The notes under the pieces are model-generated. The model saw only the letters and a program-made list of their open reading frames with translations, was not told where the DNA came from and searched no databases. Shown in pieces: positions 54,303-63,171 of a DNA stretch of 64,000 bases; positions within the stretch are counted from its first letter, which is position 1, and the number at the start of each line of letters is the position of its first letter. Source of the stretch: Aestuariispira ectoiniformans (GTDB lineage: Bacteria; Pseudomonadota; Alphaproteobacteria; UBA8366; Aestuariispiraceae); NCBI RefSeq assembly GCF_025136295.1, contig NZ_CP062788.1, positions 2,931,588 through 2,995,587 of the forward strand, in the 5' to 3' direction. Position numbers and translations under genes: made by a program.

Positions 54303-55223
54303 ATGAGCACAGTCGACGCTGGAACCAAGCAAGACCAGATCAGCCAACCCAAAAGTGTTTTGCGTCAGCAACTGCGTGAGTTCTGGTTCTATTTCTCGGA
54401 AAACAACGGCGCCGTTATCGGCCTGTTTTTCCTAATCTTCATTGTCCTGATGGCAGTCTTTGCGGACTTCGTCTCCCCGCACAGTCCGAGTGAGCAGTTT
54501 CGTGATTTCCTGCTCATCCCACCGGCATGGCAGGAAGGCGGCAACTGGTCCTTCATTCTGGGCACGGATGCTGTTGGCCGTGACGTCCTGTCCCGTGTCA
54601 TCCATGGATCGCGGTATTCACTGTACACAGGTGTAATTGTCATCGCCGTAACCCTCACCGTGGGCATCTCCCTTGGTCTGACAGCCGGCTTCATTCGTGG
54701 CTGGTATGAAACCTTGGTAATGCGCCTTATGGACATCATCCTCTCGGTACCTAGCCTGCTGATGGCCTTGGTCCTGGTTGCCGTCCTCGGGCCGGGCCTT
54801 CGCAATGCGATGATCGCGATCTCCATCACTTACCTGCCCCACTACGTTCGTCTGGCCCGTGCGTCCGCCGTATCGGAAAGCGCCCGTGACTATGTCACCG
54901 CCAGCCGCGTTGCCGGTGCAGGCAAGCTGCGTTTGATGTTCATCACCATTCTGCCCAACTGTATGGCGCCGCTGATTGTGCAAGCCACGCTCAGCTTCTC
55001 AACCGCCATTCTCGATGCGGCCGCTCTGGGCTTCCTGGGCATGGGGGCACAGCCGCCGACACCGGAATGGGGCACCATGCTGGCAGCAGCGCGTGAATTC
55101 ATCCTGAGCGCCTGGTGGGTCGTTACCTTCCCGGGCCTGGCTATTCTTCTCACCGTGCTGGCAATCAACCTGATGGGTGATGGCCTGCGCGATGCGCTCG
55201 ACCCGAAAATGAAGAGGTCGTGA
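54303..55223 (+). CDS. dppC: Dipeptide ABC transporter permease
   Basis: The 306-residue second permease has a long polar N-terminus with the OppC_N segment (LREFWFYFSENNGAVIGLFFLIFIVLMAVFAD) and then HSPSEQF and FILGTDAVGRDVLSRVIHGSRYSL, the DppC hallmark. The coupling loop VSESARDYVTASRVAGAGKLRLMFITILPN follows. About six spans. DppD starts 3 bp downstream. Confidence 0.95.
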   Translation: MSTVDAGTKQDQISQPKSVLRQQLREFWFYFSENNGAVIGLFFLIFIVLMAVFADFVSPHSPSEQFRDFLLIPPAWQEGGNWSFILGTDAVGRDVLSRVIHGSRYSLYTGVIVIAVTLTVGISLGLTAGFIRGWYETLVMRLMDIILSVPSLLMALVLVAVLGPGLRNAMIAISITYLPHYVRLARASAVSESARDYVTASRVAGAGKLRLMFITILPNCMAPLIVQATLSFSTAILDAAALGFLGMGAQPPTPEWGTMLAAAREFILSAWWVVTFPGLAILLTVLAINLMGDGLRDALDPKMKRS

Positions 55224-55226
55224 TCC

Positions 55227-56231
55227 ATGAGCTTACTCGATATTAAAAACCTTACAGTCGAGTTCGAAACCGCCCATGGCATGTTCCGTGCCGTCGACGG
55301 GGTCGACCTCGAGGTAAATGAAGGCGAAATCGTCTCCATCGTCGGGGAATCCGGTTCCGGTAAATCCGTGTCTATGCTGGCCCTTATGGGACTGCTGCCC
55401 TGGACAGCGAATATCACCGCCGACCGGATGACATTCGACAACATTGACCTGCTCAAGATTTCGCAACGCGACCGCCGCAAGATCATCGGTAAAGACATTG
55501 CCATGATCTTCCAGGAACCGATGACCAGTCTGAACCCCTGCTTCACCGTTGGGTATCAGATCATGGAAGTCATGAAAAAACACCTGGGCGGCACCCGCAA
55601 GGAACTGGAAAAGCGGGCGATTGAGCTGTTGGGGATGGTCGGTATTCCGGCTCCGGAAAGCCGTCTCAAGACCTATCCCCACCAGATGTCCGGCGGGATG
55701 AACCAGCGTATCATGATTGCCATGATGATCGCCTGTAACCCTCGCCTGCTGATCGCCGACGAGCCGACCACGGCTCTCGACGTGACCATTCAGGCCCAGA
55801 TTCTGGAGCTGTTGGTCGAACTTCAACAGGAAAAGGGCATGGCGCTCGTGCTGATCACCCATGACATGGGTGTGGTTGCCGAGACCGCACAGGAAGTCGT
55901 CGTCCAGTATGCAGGTCAGCAGGTGGAGCGCCAGCATGTTAAAGGGCTGTTCGATGCCCCGCAGCATCCTTACACCCACGCCCTGCTCAGCGCCCTTCCG
56001 GAACGCGTAACCGGTAACCGGTTGCCGTCCATTCCGGGCGTTGTCCCAGGTCTGCTGGACCGTCCGACAGGCTGCCTTTTCAATCCGCGTTGCCAGTTTG
56101 CAACGGAGCATTGCCGTCAGGTAGCTCCCGAAAAACACACAGGCGTGCTTTGCCACTACCCCCTTGTGGACGGCAAACCGACGGGGCATCCGGACTTCGA
56201 TAAAGCGAAAGCAAGCGGAGGGAATGCATAA
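55227..56231 (+). CDS. dppD: Dipeptide ABC transporter ATP-binding protein
   Basis: The 334-residue ATPase has Walker [17 protein letters not shown], signature [16 protein letters not shown] (the LSGGQ motif is MSGGM here) and Walker [14 protein letters not shown]. The C-terminal oligopeptide-transporter segment [15 protein letters not shown] carries cysteines that in DppD homologs bind a [4Fe-4S] cluster. It works with DppF; the stop overlaps the dppF ATG by 1 bp. Confidence 0.94.
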   Translation: MSLLDIKNLTVEFETAHGMFRAVDGVDLEVNEGEIVSIVGESGSGKSVSMLALMGLLPWTANITADRMTFDNIDLLKISQRDRRKIIGKDIAMIFQEPMTSLNPCFTVGYQIMEVMKKHLGGTRKELEKRAIELLGMVGIPAPESRLKTYPHQMSGGMNQRIMIAMMIACNPRLLIADEPTTALDVTIQAQILELLVELQQEKGMALVLITHDMGVVAETAQEVVVQYAGQQVERQHVKGLFDAPQHPYTHALLSALPERVTGNRLPSIPGVVPGLLDRPTGCLFNPRCQFATEHCRQVAPEKHTGVLCHYPLVDGKPTGHPDFDKAKASGGNA

Positions 56232-57211
56232 TGAGTGCAGAAACTGTACTGCAAGCGAGCGACCTTCGCCGCTACTATGAAGTCAAAGGCGGACTGTTCA
56301 GCAAAGGCGGAACTGTCAAAGCGCTGGACGGCGCCAGCTTTAACCTGGAAGCCGGAAAGACGCTTGCCGTCGTCGGTGAATCCGGTTGCGGCAAGTCGAC
56401 CCTGGCTCGTCTGGTAACCCTGATCGAAGAGCCGACCGAGGGTGAATTGACACTGGGTGGCATGGATGTCCTGAAGGCGCATTCGGCAGAAGACCGCCGG
56501 AAACTTCGCCAGATGGTGCAGATCGTGTTCCAGGACCCATACGGCTCCTTGAACCCGCGCCAGAAGATCAGCACGATCCTGGAGGAACCGCTCAAGATCA
56601 ACACGAATATGTCGTCGTCGGAACGCCGCGAGGCCGTTCTGTCCATGATGTCCCGTGTTGGTTTGCGTCCGGAACAGGCGGATCGCTATCCGCATATGTT
56701 CTCCGGTGGACAGCGTCAACGTGTCGCCATTGCACGTGCGCTGATGCTAAAGCCGAAAATCATCATCCTTGACGAGCCTGTGTCCGCCTTGGACGTGTCC
56801 ATCCAGGCACAGGTCCTGAACCTGCTGGCAGACCTGCAGGAAGAGATGAATTTGGCTTTCCTCTTCATCTCTCATGACCTGTCGGTGGTGCGTCATATCG
56901 CCGACGATATCCTGGTCATGTATCTGGGGCGTCCGGTTGAACGCGGAACGCGGGATGAGATTTTCGCCAACCCGCAGCACCCTTACACGCGCGCCTTGCT
57001 GTCCGCCACACCGATGGCCGACCCGCATCGCAAGCGGGAGCGGATCAAACTGACGGGCGAACTGCCCTCACCTTTGAACCCGCCGACCGGCTGTCCGTTC
57101 CACCCCCGCTGCCCACTGGCCAATGACCGGTGTCACAGCGAGGTTCCCTATCTGAAATCTGCCGGCGGGTCCGAAGTATCCTGCCATGCGGTTGAGGAAG
57201 GCCGGAACTGA
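56231..57211 (+). CDS. dppF: Dipeptide ABC transporter ATP-binding protein
   Basis: The 326-residue ATPase has Walker A GESGCGKSTLARLVTLIE, signature FSGGQRQRVAIARALM and Walker B IIILDEPVSALDV. The C-terminal block GCPFHPRCPLANDRCH contains the clustered cysteines of OppF/DppF. It completes the importer and is followed by a strong terminator. Confidence 0.94.
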   Translation: MSAETVLQASDLRRYYEVKGGLFSKGGTVKALDGASFNLEAGKTLAVVGESGCGKSTLARLVTLIEEPTEGELTLGGMDVLKAHSAEDRRKLRQMVQIVFQDPYGSLNPRQKISTILEEPLKINTNMSSSERREAVLSMMSRVGLRPEQADRYPHMFSGGQRQRVAIARALMLKPKIIILDEPVSALDVSIQAQVLNLLADLQEEMNLAFLFISHDLSVVRHIADDILVMYLGRPVERGTRDEIFANPQHPYTRALLSATPMADPHRKRERIKLTGELPSPLNPPTGCPFHPRCPLANDRCHSEVPYLKSAGGSEVSCHAVEEGRN

Positions 57212-57227
57212 TCAAGGCTGACTAATA

Positions 57228-57256
57228 CAAAGGCGGGCTCCAGGGCCCGCCTTTTT
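57228..57256 (+). terminator. Terminator of the dpp operon, possibly shared
   Basis: AAAGGCGGGC pairs with GCCCGCCTTT across a 6-base loop and is followed by TTTCTTTTT, all between the dpp operon and the convergent RidA-formamidase gene. The A-run on the other side lets it work for both directions. Confidence 0.9.
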
Positions 57257-57270
57257 CTTTTTGGCTTACA

Positions 57271-58470
57271 TTATTTGGCTTCAATCGCGTCCAGCGCCGC
57301 CCTGAATAGCGGCGATTCCGGTTCGTTTAGTCCCTCCACTACAGTGAAGTGATGACGCCCCGGCATTTCGACCCAACGAATATCCGCCTTTCCTTCCCAC
57401 GCTCGCGCCAACAATGCGGACTGCCGATGAAATTCTGCGCTCTCGTCACCGCCAACGGCCAGGGTCACGGGCAGAGCATAGGCTGGTGACTTGTTCACCA
57501 CACTGTTCAGGTCAGCACCGGCTTCTGTCAGTTCAAGAGCGCGGTTCATGCCGGTAAAACGAAGCGGCTCCAGGTCGAAAAGGCCGGAAATCAGGATCAC
57601 ACTCTTGATCAGATCATGCGGCAAGGAAGAAGCGCGCGCAGACCAGTCTGTTGCCGCCATCATCCCGCCCAGATGTCCACCCGCCGAATGTCCGGAGAGA
57701 TGGATTCTCTGGTTGTCGTACCCCCATTTCTCCGCCTGCTTATACAGCAAGGCACAGGCGTCCCGGCACTGCTCTACAATCCGTTCGACAGGCACAGTAG
57801 GGCAAAGGCCGTAATTCGGCAGAGCGACCGCAACACCACTGTCGAGCAAGGCCTCCAGCAGGAAACCATGATCCAGTTTGTCCATTGCCTGCCAGTACCC
57901 GCCATGAATGAATACATGCAGAGGCGGTGTTACGCCGTCATGCCGGTCCGGGACAAATATGTCTATTTTTTCCAGAGGGCCGTCACCATAGGCGATCTCC
58001 GCCGTGCGACGCTCCCGAAACTTCTCCCCCCTGCTCCGCCATTCAGCAAAGATATCCATATGATCCGGCACCGCGGCGCGCGCACTGTATTCACGGTTCA
58101 GGGCCGCACGGGTGAAATCCTTATAGACAGTCTCTTCGGGATCTGTCGGACTGAGGTGGGCAAATCCCTCAACACTGACAAGCGCCTCCTGCGCCAGCAT
58201 TTCCCTGTTCACAGAAACAACGAAATCAGGGATATTGCCGCCCAGAACCTCGCGAAACATCAGATCACGGGCAACGGGATCCTGGTCCCAATCCGCTGCG
58301 TCACGGAGTTGAACAGAAACCGTCTGGAGATGCGGCGGCATCGCGCCCTGCGCGGCCAGGGCCTTGCTCATGTTGATCAGGGCCTGACGCCATTGGGAAA
58401 GAAAATCCGCCCCCTGACCTTCCAGTCCGTAAACTTCGCCTGACCGTATTTCGCTCATAGTCTCGGTCAT
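57271..58470 (-). CDS. RidA-like domain fused to kynurenine formamidase-type alpha/beta hydrolase
   Basis: The 399-residue protein has two domains. Residues about 10-125 resemble the RidA/YjgF fold (GQGADFLSQWRQALINMSKAL; ALVSVEGFAHL), but the conserved substrate arginine expected after the IP dipeptide is replaced (IPDFVV). Residues about 145-399 match animal/yeast-type kynurenine formamidase (AFMID): the oxyanion loop HGGYW at 189, nucleophile S262 in GHSAGGH, FDLEP, D342 in GGDESAEFHRQS and the catalytic histidine in RHHF (373/374). It probably hydrolyses N-formylkynurenine or a related N-formyl or ester compound. The ATG is 3 bp after livF, so it belongs to the LIV operon, which begins in an ACMSD-family gene. 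Confidence 0.85.
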   Translation of the reverse strand: MTETMSEIRSGEVYGLEGQGADFLSQWRQALINMSKALAAQGAMPPHLQTVSVQLRDAADWDQDPVARDLMFREVLGGNIPDFVVSVNREMLAQEALVSVEGFAHLSPTDPEETVYKDFTRAALNREYSARAAVPDHMDIFAEWRSRGEKFRERRTAEIAYGDGPLEKIDIFVPDRHDGVTPPLHVFIHGGYWQAMDKLDHGFLLEALLDSGVAVALPNYGLCPTVPVERIVEQCRDACALLYKQAEKWGYDNQRIHLSGHSAGGHLGGMMAATDWSARASSLPHDLIKSVILISGLFDLEPLRFTGMNRALELTEAGADLNSVVNKSPAYALPVTLAVGGDESAEFHRQSALLARAWEGKADIRWVEMPGRHHFTVVEGLNEPESPLFRAALDAIEAK

Positions 58471-58473
58471 GTT

Positions 58474-59178
58474 CTATACCCCCAGATACCGATGTCCCAA
58501 CTCGGGATCAGCCAACAGGTCCGAAGACGTGCCGGACCACGCAATCTGCCCTTTCTCCATAATGAAATGCCGGTCAGCAATCTTCGCAAGGGCGTCAATA
58601 TTCTTGTCGATAACTAGAATTGACTGCTTTTCCGCCTTCAAAGCCTCCAGGCAGCCCCAAATCTCGTCACGGATCAGCGGTGCCAGACCTTCGGTGGCCT
58701 CATCCAGAATGAGAAGCTTGGGATTGGTCATAAGAGCGCGGCCGACAGCCAACATCTGCTGTTCTCCGCCAGACAGCGAATTCCCCATCTGACTGGCCCG
58801 CTCTTTCAATCGGGGGAACAGGTCATAGACGCGTTCCAGCGACCAGCCTTCCCGCCCATTACCCGTCTTGCGTGCCGTCGCCAGCAGGTTTTCACGCACC
58901 TGCAAAGTGGGGAATATCTGACGGCCTTCCGGCACCAACCCCAAACCGAGGCGTGCGATTTTGAAGGGCGGGCTCTTTTGAACCTCCCGTCCATCAAAGC
59001 AAACCCGACCGGCTTTTGGCGGTGTCAGTCCCATGATCGAACGAACGGTCGTCGTCTTTCCCATTCCGTTCCGGCCCATCAGGGTCACAACTTCCCCCGC
59101 CTTCACTTCAAGACTGGCACCAAACAGGACCTGGCTTGGGCCGTAGGCGGTTTCAATGCTATCAACAACCAGCATCAT
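58474..59178 (-). CDS. LIV-type ABC ATPase LivF-like, second importer
   Basis: The 234-residue ATPase has Walker A GRNGMGKTTTV, signature LSGGEQQMLAVGRAL and Walker B LLILDEATEGLAP; LGLVPEGRQIFPTLQVRENL is the LivF type. Upstream it overlaps livG by 4 bp and downstream the RidA-formamidase gene begins 3 bp after its stop, so they form one operon. Confidence 0.93.
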   Translation of the reverse strand: MMLVVDSIETAYGPSQVLFGASLEVKAGEVVTLMGRNGMGKTTTVRSIMGLTPPKAGRVCFDGREVQKSPPFKIARLGLGLVPEGRQIFPTLQVRENLLATARKTGNGREGWSLERVYDLFPRLKERASQMGNSLSGGEQQMLAVGRALMTNPKLLILDEATEGLAPLIRDEIWGCLEALKAEKQSILVIDKNIDALAKIADRHFIMEKGQIAWSGTSSDLLADPELGHRYLGV

Positions 59179-59927
59179 GCTTCCTCCCCAAGATAGGCTT
59201 GGCGGACTTGCTCATTATTTCGAATGGCATCGGGGGTTCCGGTGGCAATCGTATGGCCATAGACCAGCACGCTGATCCGGTCAGCCAACGCAAAAACCGC
59301 ATCCATGTCATGTTCAACCAACAGCATGGTTACCTTGCCGCGCAGTCGTTGCAAAACATCGACCATGCTTTGCGATTCCTCTACCCCCATGCCTGCCATC
59401 GGCTCATCCAGCAGCAACATGACAGGTTTCATCGCCATCGCCATGGCAAGTTCCAACTGACGCTGCTCGCCATGCGCCAGATTTCTTACCAGTTCGTTCG
59501 CGCGAGCGGCCAGACCAACGGTTTCCAGGGCCTCGAAAGCCGGGTCCCTGAGTTCCTTTTGCTTGCGGGCCTTTTTCCAGAATTTGAAGCTGTGCCCTGT
59601 ATGGGCCTGCACTGCCATGGCGACATTATCCAATGCCGTGAAATTAGGCAGCACAGAAGTGATCTGGAAAGAACGCGCCAGCCCCAGATGCGGGCGTTGA
59701 TGCACCGGCATATCGGTAATGTCATGACCATCGAAGAGGACAACGCCCTCGTCAGGCGTCAACTCGCCCGATAACTGTGAGATCAGCGTCGTCTTGCCCG
59801 CCCCATTCGGGCCGATCAGGGCATGGATATGCCCCTTTTCCACCGAAAGGTTCAGGTCATCCGTCGCTTTCAGCGCACCGAAGCTCTTCCGAAGGCCTTT
59901 GACGTCAAGCATGATTTCCTCAACCAT
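59175..59927 (-). CDS. LIV-type ABC ATPase LivG-like, second importer
   Basis: A 250-residue ATPase: Walker A GPNGAGKTTLISQLSGE, signature LAHGEQRQLELAMAMA, Walker B LLLDEPMAGMG. ATG 59927 is preferred because a near-perfect AGGAGG site lies 6 bases upstream; a longer reading would overlap livM by 56 bp. With ATG 59927 the overlap is only 8 bp. It energises uptake with the LivF-like partner. Confidence 0.93.
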   Translation of the reverse strand: MVEEIMLDVKGLRKSFGALKATDDLNLSVEKGHIHALIGPNGAGKTTLISQLSGELTPDEGVVLFDGHDITDMPVHQRPHLGLARSFQITSVLPNFTALDNVAMAVQAHTGHSFKFWKKARKQKELRDPAFEALETVGLAARANELVRNLAHGEQRQLELAMAMAMKPVMLLLDEPMAGMGVEESQSMVDVLQRLRGKVTMLLVEHDMDAVFALADRISVLVYGHTIATGTPDAIRNNEQVRQAYLGEEA

Positions 59928-60930
59928 CTTCCGCCTCCTTGCCGACGAGAATCCCGTAGATACCGCGCCGTGCATAAAGAACGATGATGATCAGCAAGGG
60001 GCCGAAAATGAACCGCCAATGTTCCTTCATTCCGTCCAGACCGATCGCCTCCAGTCCCTGGGGAAGGAATTCCTCCATCATCAGGAAGGCGACCGCCCCG
60101 AAAACCGGGCCGTAAAGCGTACCGATCCCGCCCAGGATGACCATGACCATGATCTCACCGGACTTGCTCCAATGCAGGATATCAGGGCTGACAAATTCAT
60201 TCTGGTTGACCATCAATGCCCCGGCCAAACCGGCCCCGGCCCCCGCAATGATAAAGGCCACCAGCTTGTATTGCATCACCGGGTAGCCTAGTGCCGCCAT
60301 ACGGCGTTCATTCTGTTTGCAGCCGCGAATAACCATGCCGAAGCGGGAATTCACCACCTGACGACATAGGAACAGGAAACCGATCAGGGCGACAAAACAG
60401 ATGTAGTAGAAAGTGACATCATCATGCATGTCGAACCCGAAAAACTCGTTCCGGTCATACAGCACCAGCCCATCATCCCCGCCATATTGCTCCAGCGAGA
60501 TGAAGAAGAAAAACAGCATCTGGGCAAAGGCCAGCGTGATCATAATAAAATAGACGCCACCGGTCCTCAGGCTGAAAAAACCGATGACCAAAGCGGCGAC
60601 TGCGGCCAGGATAACAGACGCAACCCAGGCGAAAGGTGCAAAGTTGCTCCCCTCCATGCCGAAGATCGTGCTGCCGTCAAAACTGTGAAAAGCCAGAATT
60701 CCCGTCACATAGGCGCCAACGCCGAAAAAGGCTGCATGACCGAAACTGACCATCCCGCCATACCCCAGGATCAGATCCAGACTGATTGCAGCCAGAGCAT
60801 AAATCAGCACACGGCTGAAACTGAAAACCAGAAAGGTGTGGCCGCTGGCTTCTGCAATTGCCGGTAACAAAGCCAGCGCAAGCAGGCTCAGGCCGACGAC
60901 AATATTCTTGCGTGTTAATTTATCAGTCAT
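59920..60930 (-). CDS. LIV-type ABC permease LivM-like, second importer
   Basis: A 336-residue permease with about nine spans: ISLDLILGYGGMVSFGHAAFFGVGAYVTGIL is the LivM block, and the coupling loop NERRMAALGYPVMQYKLVAFIIAG lies near 210-235. The extra loop FHSFDGSTIFGMEGS after the third span and the tail KEAEDG are seen in importers of aromatic acids. It forms the pore with the LivH-like subunit, whose gene overlaps by 8 bp. Confidence 0.92.
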   Translation of the reverse strand: MTDKLTRKNIVVGLSLLALALLPAIAEASGHTFLVFSFSRVLIYALAAISLDLILGYGGMVSFGHAAFFGVGAYVTGILAFHSFDGSTIFGMEGSNFAPFAWVASVILAAVAALVIGFFSLRTGGVYFIMITLAFAQMLFFFFISLEQYGGDDGLVLYDRNEFFGFDMHDDVTFYYICFVALIGFLFLCRQVVNSRFGMVIRGCKQNERRMAALGYPVMQYKLVAFIIAGAGAGLAGALMVNQNEFVSPDILHWSKSGEIMVMVILGGIGTLYGPVFGAVAFLMMEEFLPQGLEAIGLDGMKEHWRFIFGPLLIIIVLYARRGIYGILVGKEAEDG

Positions 60931-61837
60931 GGGCCGGGAACAAGCCTTTCGGACGCCAGATCAGGACGAGCGCCATCAACAGGTAGATCGCCATGGATGA
61001 TACCCCCGCACCAATGCCGTCGGCCTGTGCCGGGGGAAGGAAGAGTTTGAGCATGTTCGGCAAAAAGGCACGCCCCAGGGTATCGACAAGTCCGACGAAT
61101 ATTGCACCGACCAGCGCACCGCGGATGGACCCGATGCCGCCGATCACGATGACAACGAAAGTCAGAATGAGGATGCTTTCCCCCATCCCTGCTTCGATTG
61201 AACTGGTCGGACCGGCCATCACACCGGCCAGCCCCGCAAGCAATGCGCCAAAGCCGAAGACCAAGGTGTAAAGAAGGCGAATGTCAACGCCCAGCGCGCC
61301 AACCATCTCGCGATGGGTCGCACCGGCACGGATCAACATGCCGATCCGCGTTTTTGAAATCAGGAAATAAAGCGAAACCGCCACCAGCAGGCCAACGGCC
61401 AGCACCACCAGCCGGAAGACCGGGTACGGCACGCCGGGGATAATCTCAACCAGCCCCTGCAGCATTTCCGGTACGTCCATTGCAACCGGATTGCGCCCCC
61501 AGATCATGACGGTCGCTTCGTTAAAAAATAGGATCAGACCGAATGTTGCCAGAACCTGGTCCAGGTGATCGCGGGCATAAAGCTTTCGCATCACCAGGAA
61601 TTCCATGACCATTCCAACAATCGCCGCAGCCGCCAGGGCAGCCAAAAGGCCCAGGAAAAACGATCCACTGGCCATGGAAACCGTGGCTGCCACATAGGCC
61701 CCGATCATATAAAGTGACCCGTGAGCCAGATTGATGACGCCCATGATCCCGAAGATCAGGGTCAAGCCACCGGCCAGCAAAAACAAGGTCACGCCGAGCT
61801 GAAGCCCGTTGAGCATCTGCTCCAGAAACAAAATCAT
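60923..61837 (-). CDS. LIV-type ABC permease LivH-like, second importer
   Basis: A 304-residue permease with about eight spans. LNGLQLGVTLFLLAGGLTLIFGIMGVINLAHGSLYMIGAYVAATV is the family start, and ALVGAIFVGLVDTLGRAFLP the C-terminal pore part; ends IWRPKGLFPAHD. The binding-protein gene is 91 bp upstream, with a hairpin between. Confidence 0.92.
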   Translation of the reverse strand: MILFLEQMLNGLQLGVTLFLLAGGLTLIFGIMGVINLAHGSLYMIGAYVAATVSMASGSFFLGLLAALAAAAIVGMVMEFLVMRKLYARDHLDQVLATFGLILFFNEATVMIWGRNPVAMDVPEMLQGLVEIIPGVPYPVFRLVVLAVGLLVAVSLYFLISKTRIGMLIRAGATHREMVGALGVDIRLLYTLVFGFGALLAGLAGVMAGPTSSIEAGMGESILILTFVVIVIGGIGSIRGALVGAIFVGLVDTLGRAFLPNMLKLFLPPAQADGIGAGVSSMAIYLLMALVLIWRPKGLFPAHD

Positions 61838-61893
61838 TTGCGTGTACCGACAGGAAAAACAGAGATAGTGACAGCCGCAGCTGCCGGACGAAC

Positions 61894-61916
61894 GGGTGAC
61901 GCCAGTGGCGTCACCC
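61894..61916 (-). terminator. Perfect hairpin between binding-protein and permease genes
   Basis: GGGTGACGCC and GGCGTCACCC form a perfect 10-bp stem with a 3-base loop, 12 bp after the binding-protein stop. No T-run follows on the minus strand, so mRNA 3'-end protection is more likely than termination. Confidence 0.65.
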
Positions 61917-61928
61917 TAAAGCACGTCC

Positions 61929-63101
61929 TTACATGCTGCAGTCTTTGGCATAGACGTCCATGTGATCTTTGAGGACCACGCCAACCGTCTTGTTCACCAA
62001 AGTACCGTCTGCCTGTTTCTCAACGATACGGCTGTACCAGTCGTTAATCGGGTGATTGTTCTGGGCAAATTTAAACTTGCCGCGGACTGACTCAAAATCA
62101 GCCTTTTTCAAAGCCTTACGCAAGCCTTCCTTATCCGACACATCACCATTCACAGCCTTCAGAGCACTGGCAATCAACTTGGCGGTATCGTACCCCTGGG
62201 ACGCATAAACCGTCGGCACGCGATTGTATTTGGCGTTGAACCCGGCCAGGAACTTTTTGTTCGCAGCGTTGTCCAGGTCGTGGTTCCAGTGCGATGCACT
62301 GCGGACACCAACTGCCGCATCCCCGACTGCCGCCATGATTTTCGCATCCATGGACGGAGCCGCAACGACCAGCGGCGTCGTATCCTTGAAGCCACCCTGA
62401 TCATATTGTTTCAGGAAGTTGATCCCCATGCCGCCCGGCAGGAAGTCAAAAACCATTTCCGGTTTTGCGTCACGGATCTGGGCCAGTTCCGCAGAGTAAT
62501 CGGCCTGCCCCAGCTTGGTATAGACCTCGCCTACGATTTCACCACCAAACTCACGTTTGAAACCGGCAAGCGCATCGCGACCGGCCGGATAGTTCGGCGC
62601 AAGGATAAACGCTTTTTTGTAACCGAGCTGCTTGGCATAGGCACCGGCCGCTTCATGCAGCGTGTCATTCTGCCAGGATGCAACAAAGTAATTCTGATTA
62701 CATTTCTTGCCCGCAAAGAGACTGGGGCCTGCATTCGGGCTGACATAAATTTTGTCTTCGCGCAGAACAGACGGAACAACCGCACCGGCCACATTGGAGA
62801 AGATAATACCGGTCAGAATCTCAGCACCGTCACGCTTCATGAAGCGCTCCGCCAGCTGTTTGCCCGTACCGGGCTTCCGCCCGTCGTCTTCGACCAGGAC
62901 TTCAACGGGAACACCGCCCAGTTTACCGCCCTCTTCCTCGACGGCCAGCATAAAGCCGTCACGAACGTCCTGCCCCAAATAACCGGCTCCGGTCGACAAA
63001 GTGGTAACCATGCCAATCTTCACAGCATCAGCAGACAGTGCTGGTGAAGCCATTAATGCGACACCTGCTGCTACTCCGAGCAGCATTTTTGATAATTTCA
63101 T
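61929..63101 (-). CDS. LIV-type ABC binding protein, second importer
   Basis: The 390-residue precursor has a signal peptide ending PALSA. Mature protein starts DAVKIGMVTTLSTGAGYLGQDVRDGFMLAVEEEGGKLGG, a start seen in binding proteins for aromatic or branched compounds. GIIFSNVAGAVVPSVL carries ligand contacts, and YVSPNAGPSLFAGKKCNQNYFVASWQND is a longer loop with a cysteine. A family-typical C-terminus ends DHMDVYAKDCSM with a probable disulfide. Gene context (ACMSD-like and formamidase-like enzymes) suggests kynurenine, formylkynurenine, 3-hydroxyanthranilate or a similar aromatic ligand; this is inference. Confidence 0.88.
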   Translation of the reverse strand: MKLSKMLLGVAAGVALMASPALSADAVKIGMVTTLSTGAGYLGQDVRDGFMLAVEEEGGKLGGVPVEVLVEDDGRKPGTGKQLAERFMKRDGAEILTGIIFSNVAGAVVPSVLREDKIYVSPNAGPSLFAGKKCNQNYFVASWQNDTLHEAAGAYAKQLGYKKAFILAPNYPAGRDALAGFKREFGGEIVGEVYTKLGQADYSAELAQIRDAKPEMVFDFLPGGMGINFLKQYDQGGFKDTTPLVVAAPSMDAKIMAAVGDAAVGVRSASHWNHDLDNAANKKFLAGFNAKYNRVPTVYASQGYDTAKLIASALKAVNGDVSDKEGLRKALKKADFESVRGKFKFAQNNHPINDWYSRIVEKQADGTLVNKTVGVVLKDHMDVYAKDCSM

Positions 63102-63152
63102 TCTCGCCTCCTAGTTCCTCAGATCATTTTTATTATTTTAAGCTTAAACTAT

Positions 63153-63169
63153 CCGATATCCGATATCGG
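63153..63169. promoter_or_regulatory. Overlapping CCGATATC repeats / CCGATATCGG palindrome
   Basis: A perfect 10-bp palindrome CCGATATCGG (63160-63169) is joined to a direct copy of CCGATATC (63153-63160). It lies between the ACMSD-like gene and the binding-protein gene. An AT-rich stretch follows toward the binding-protein start, so a promoter-proximal operator is likely. Confidence 0.4.
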
Positions 63170-63171
63170 CG

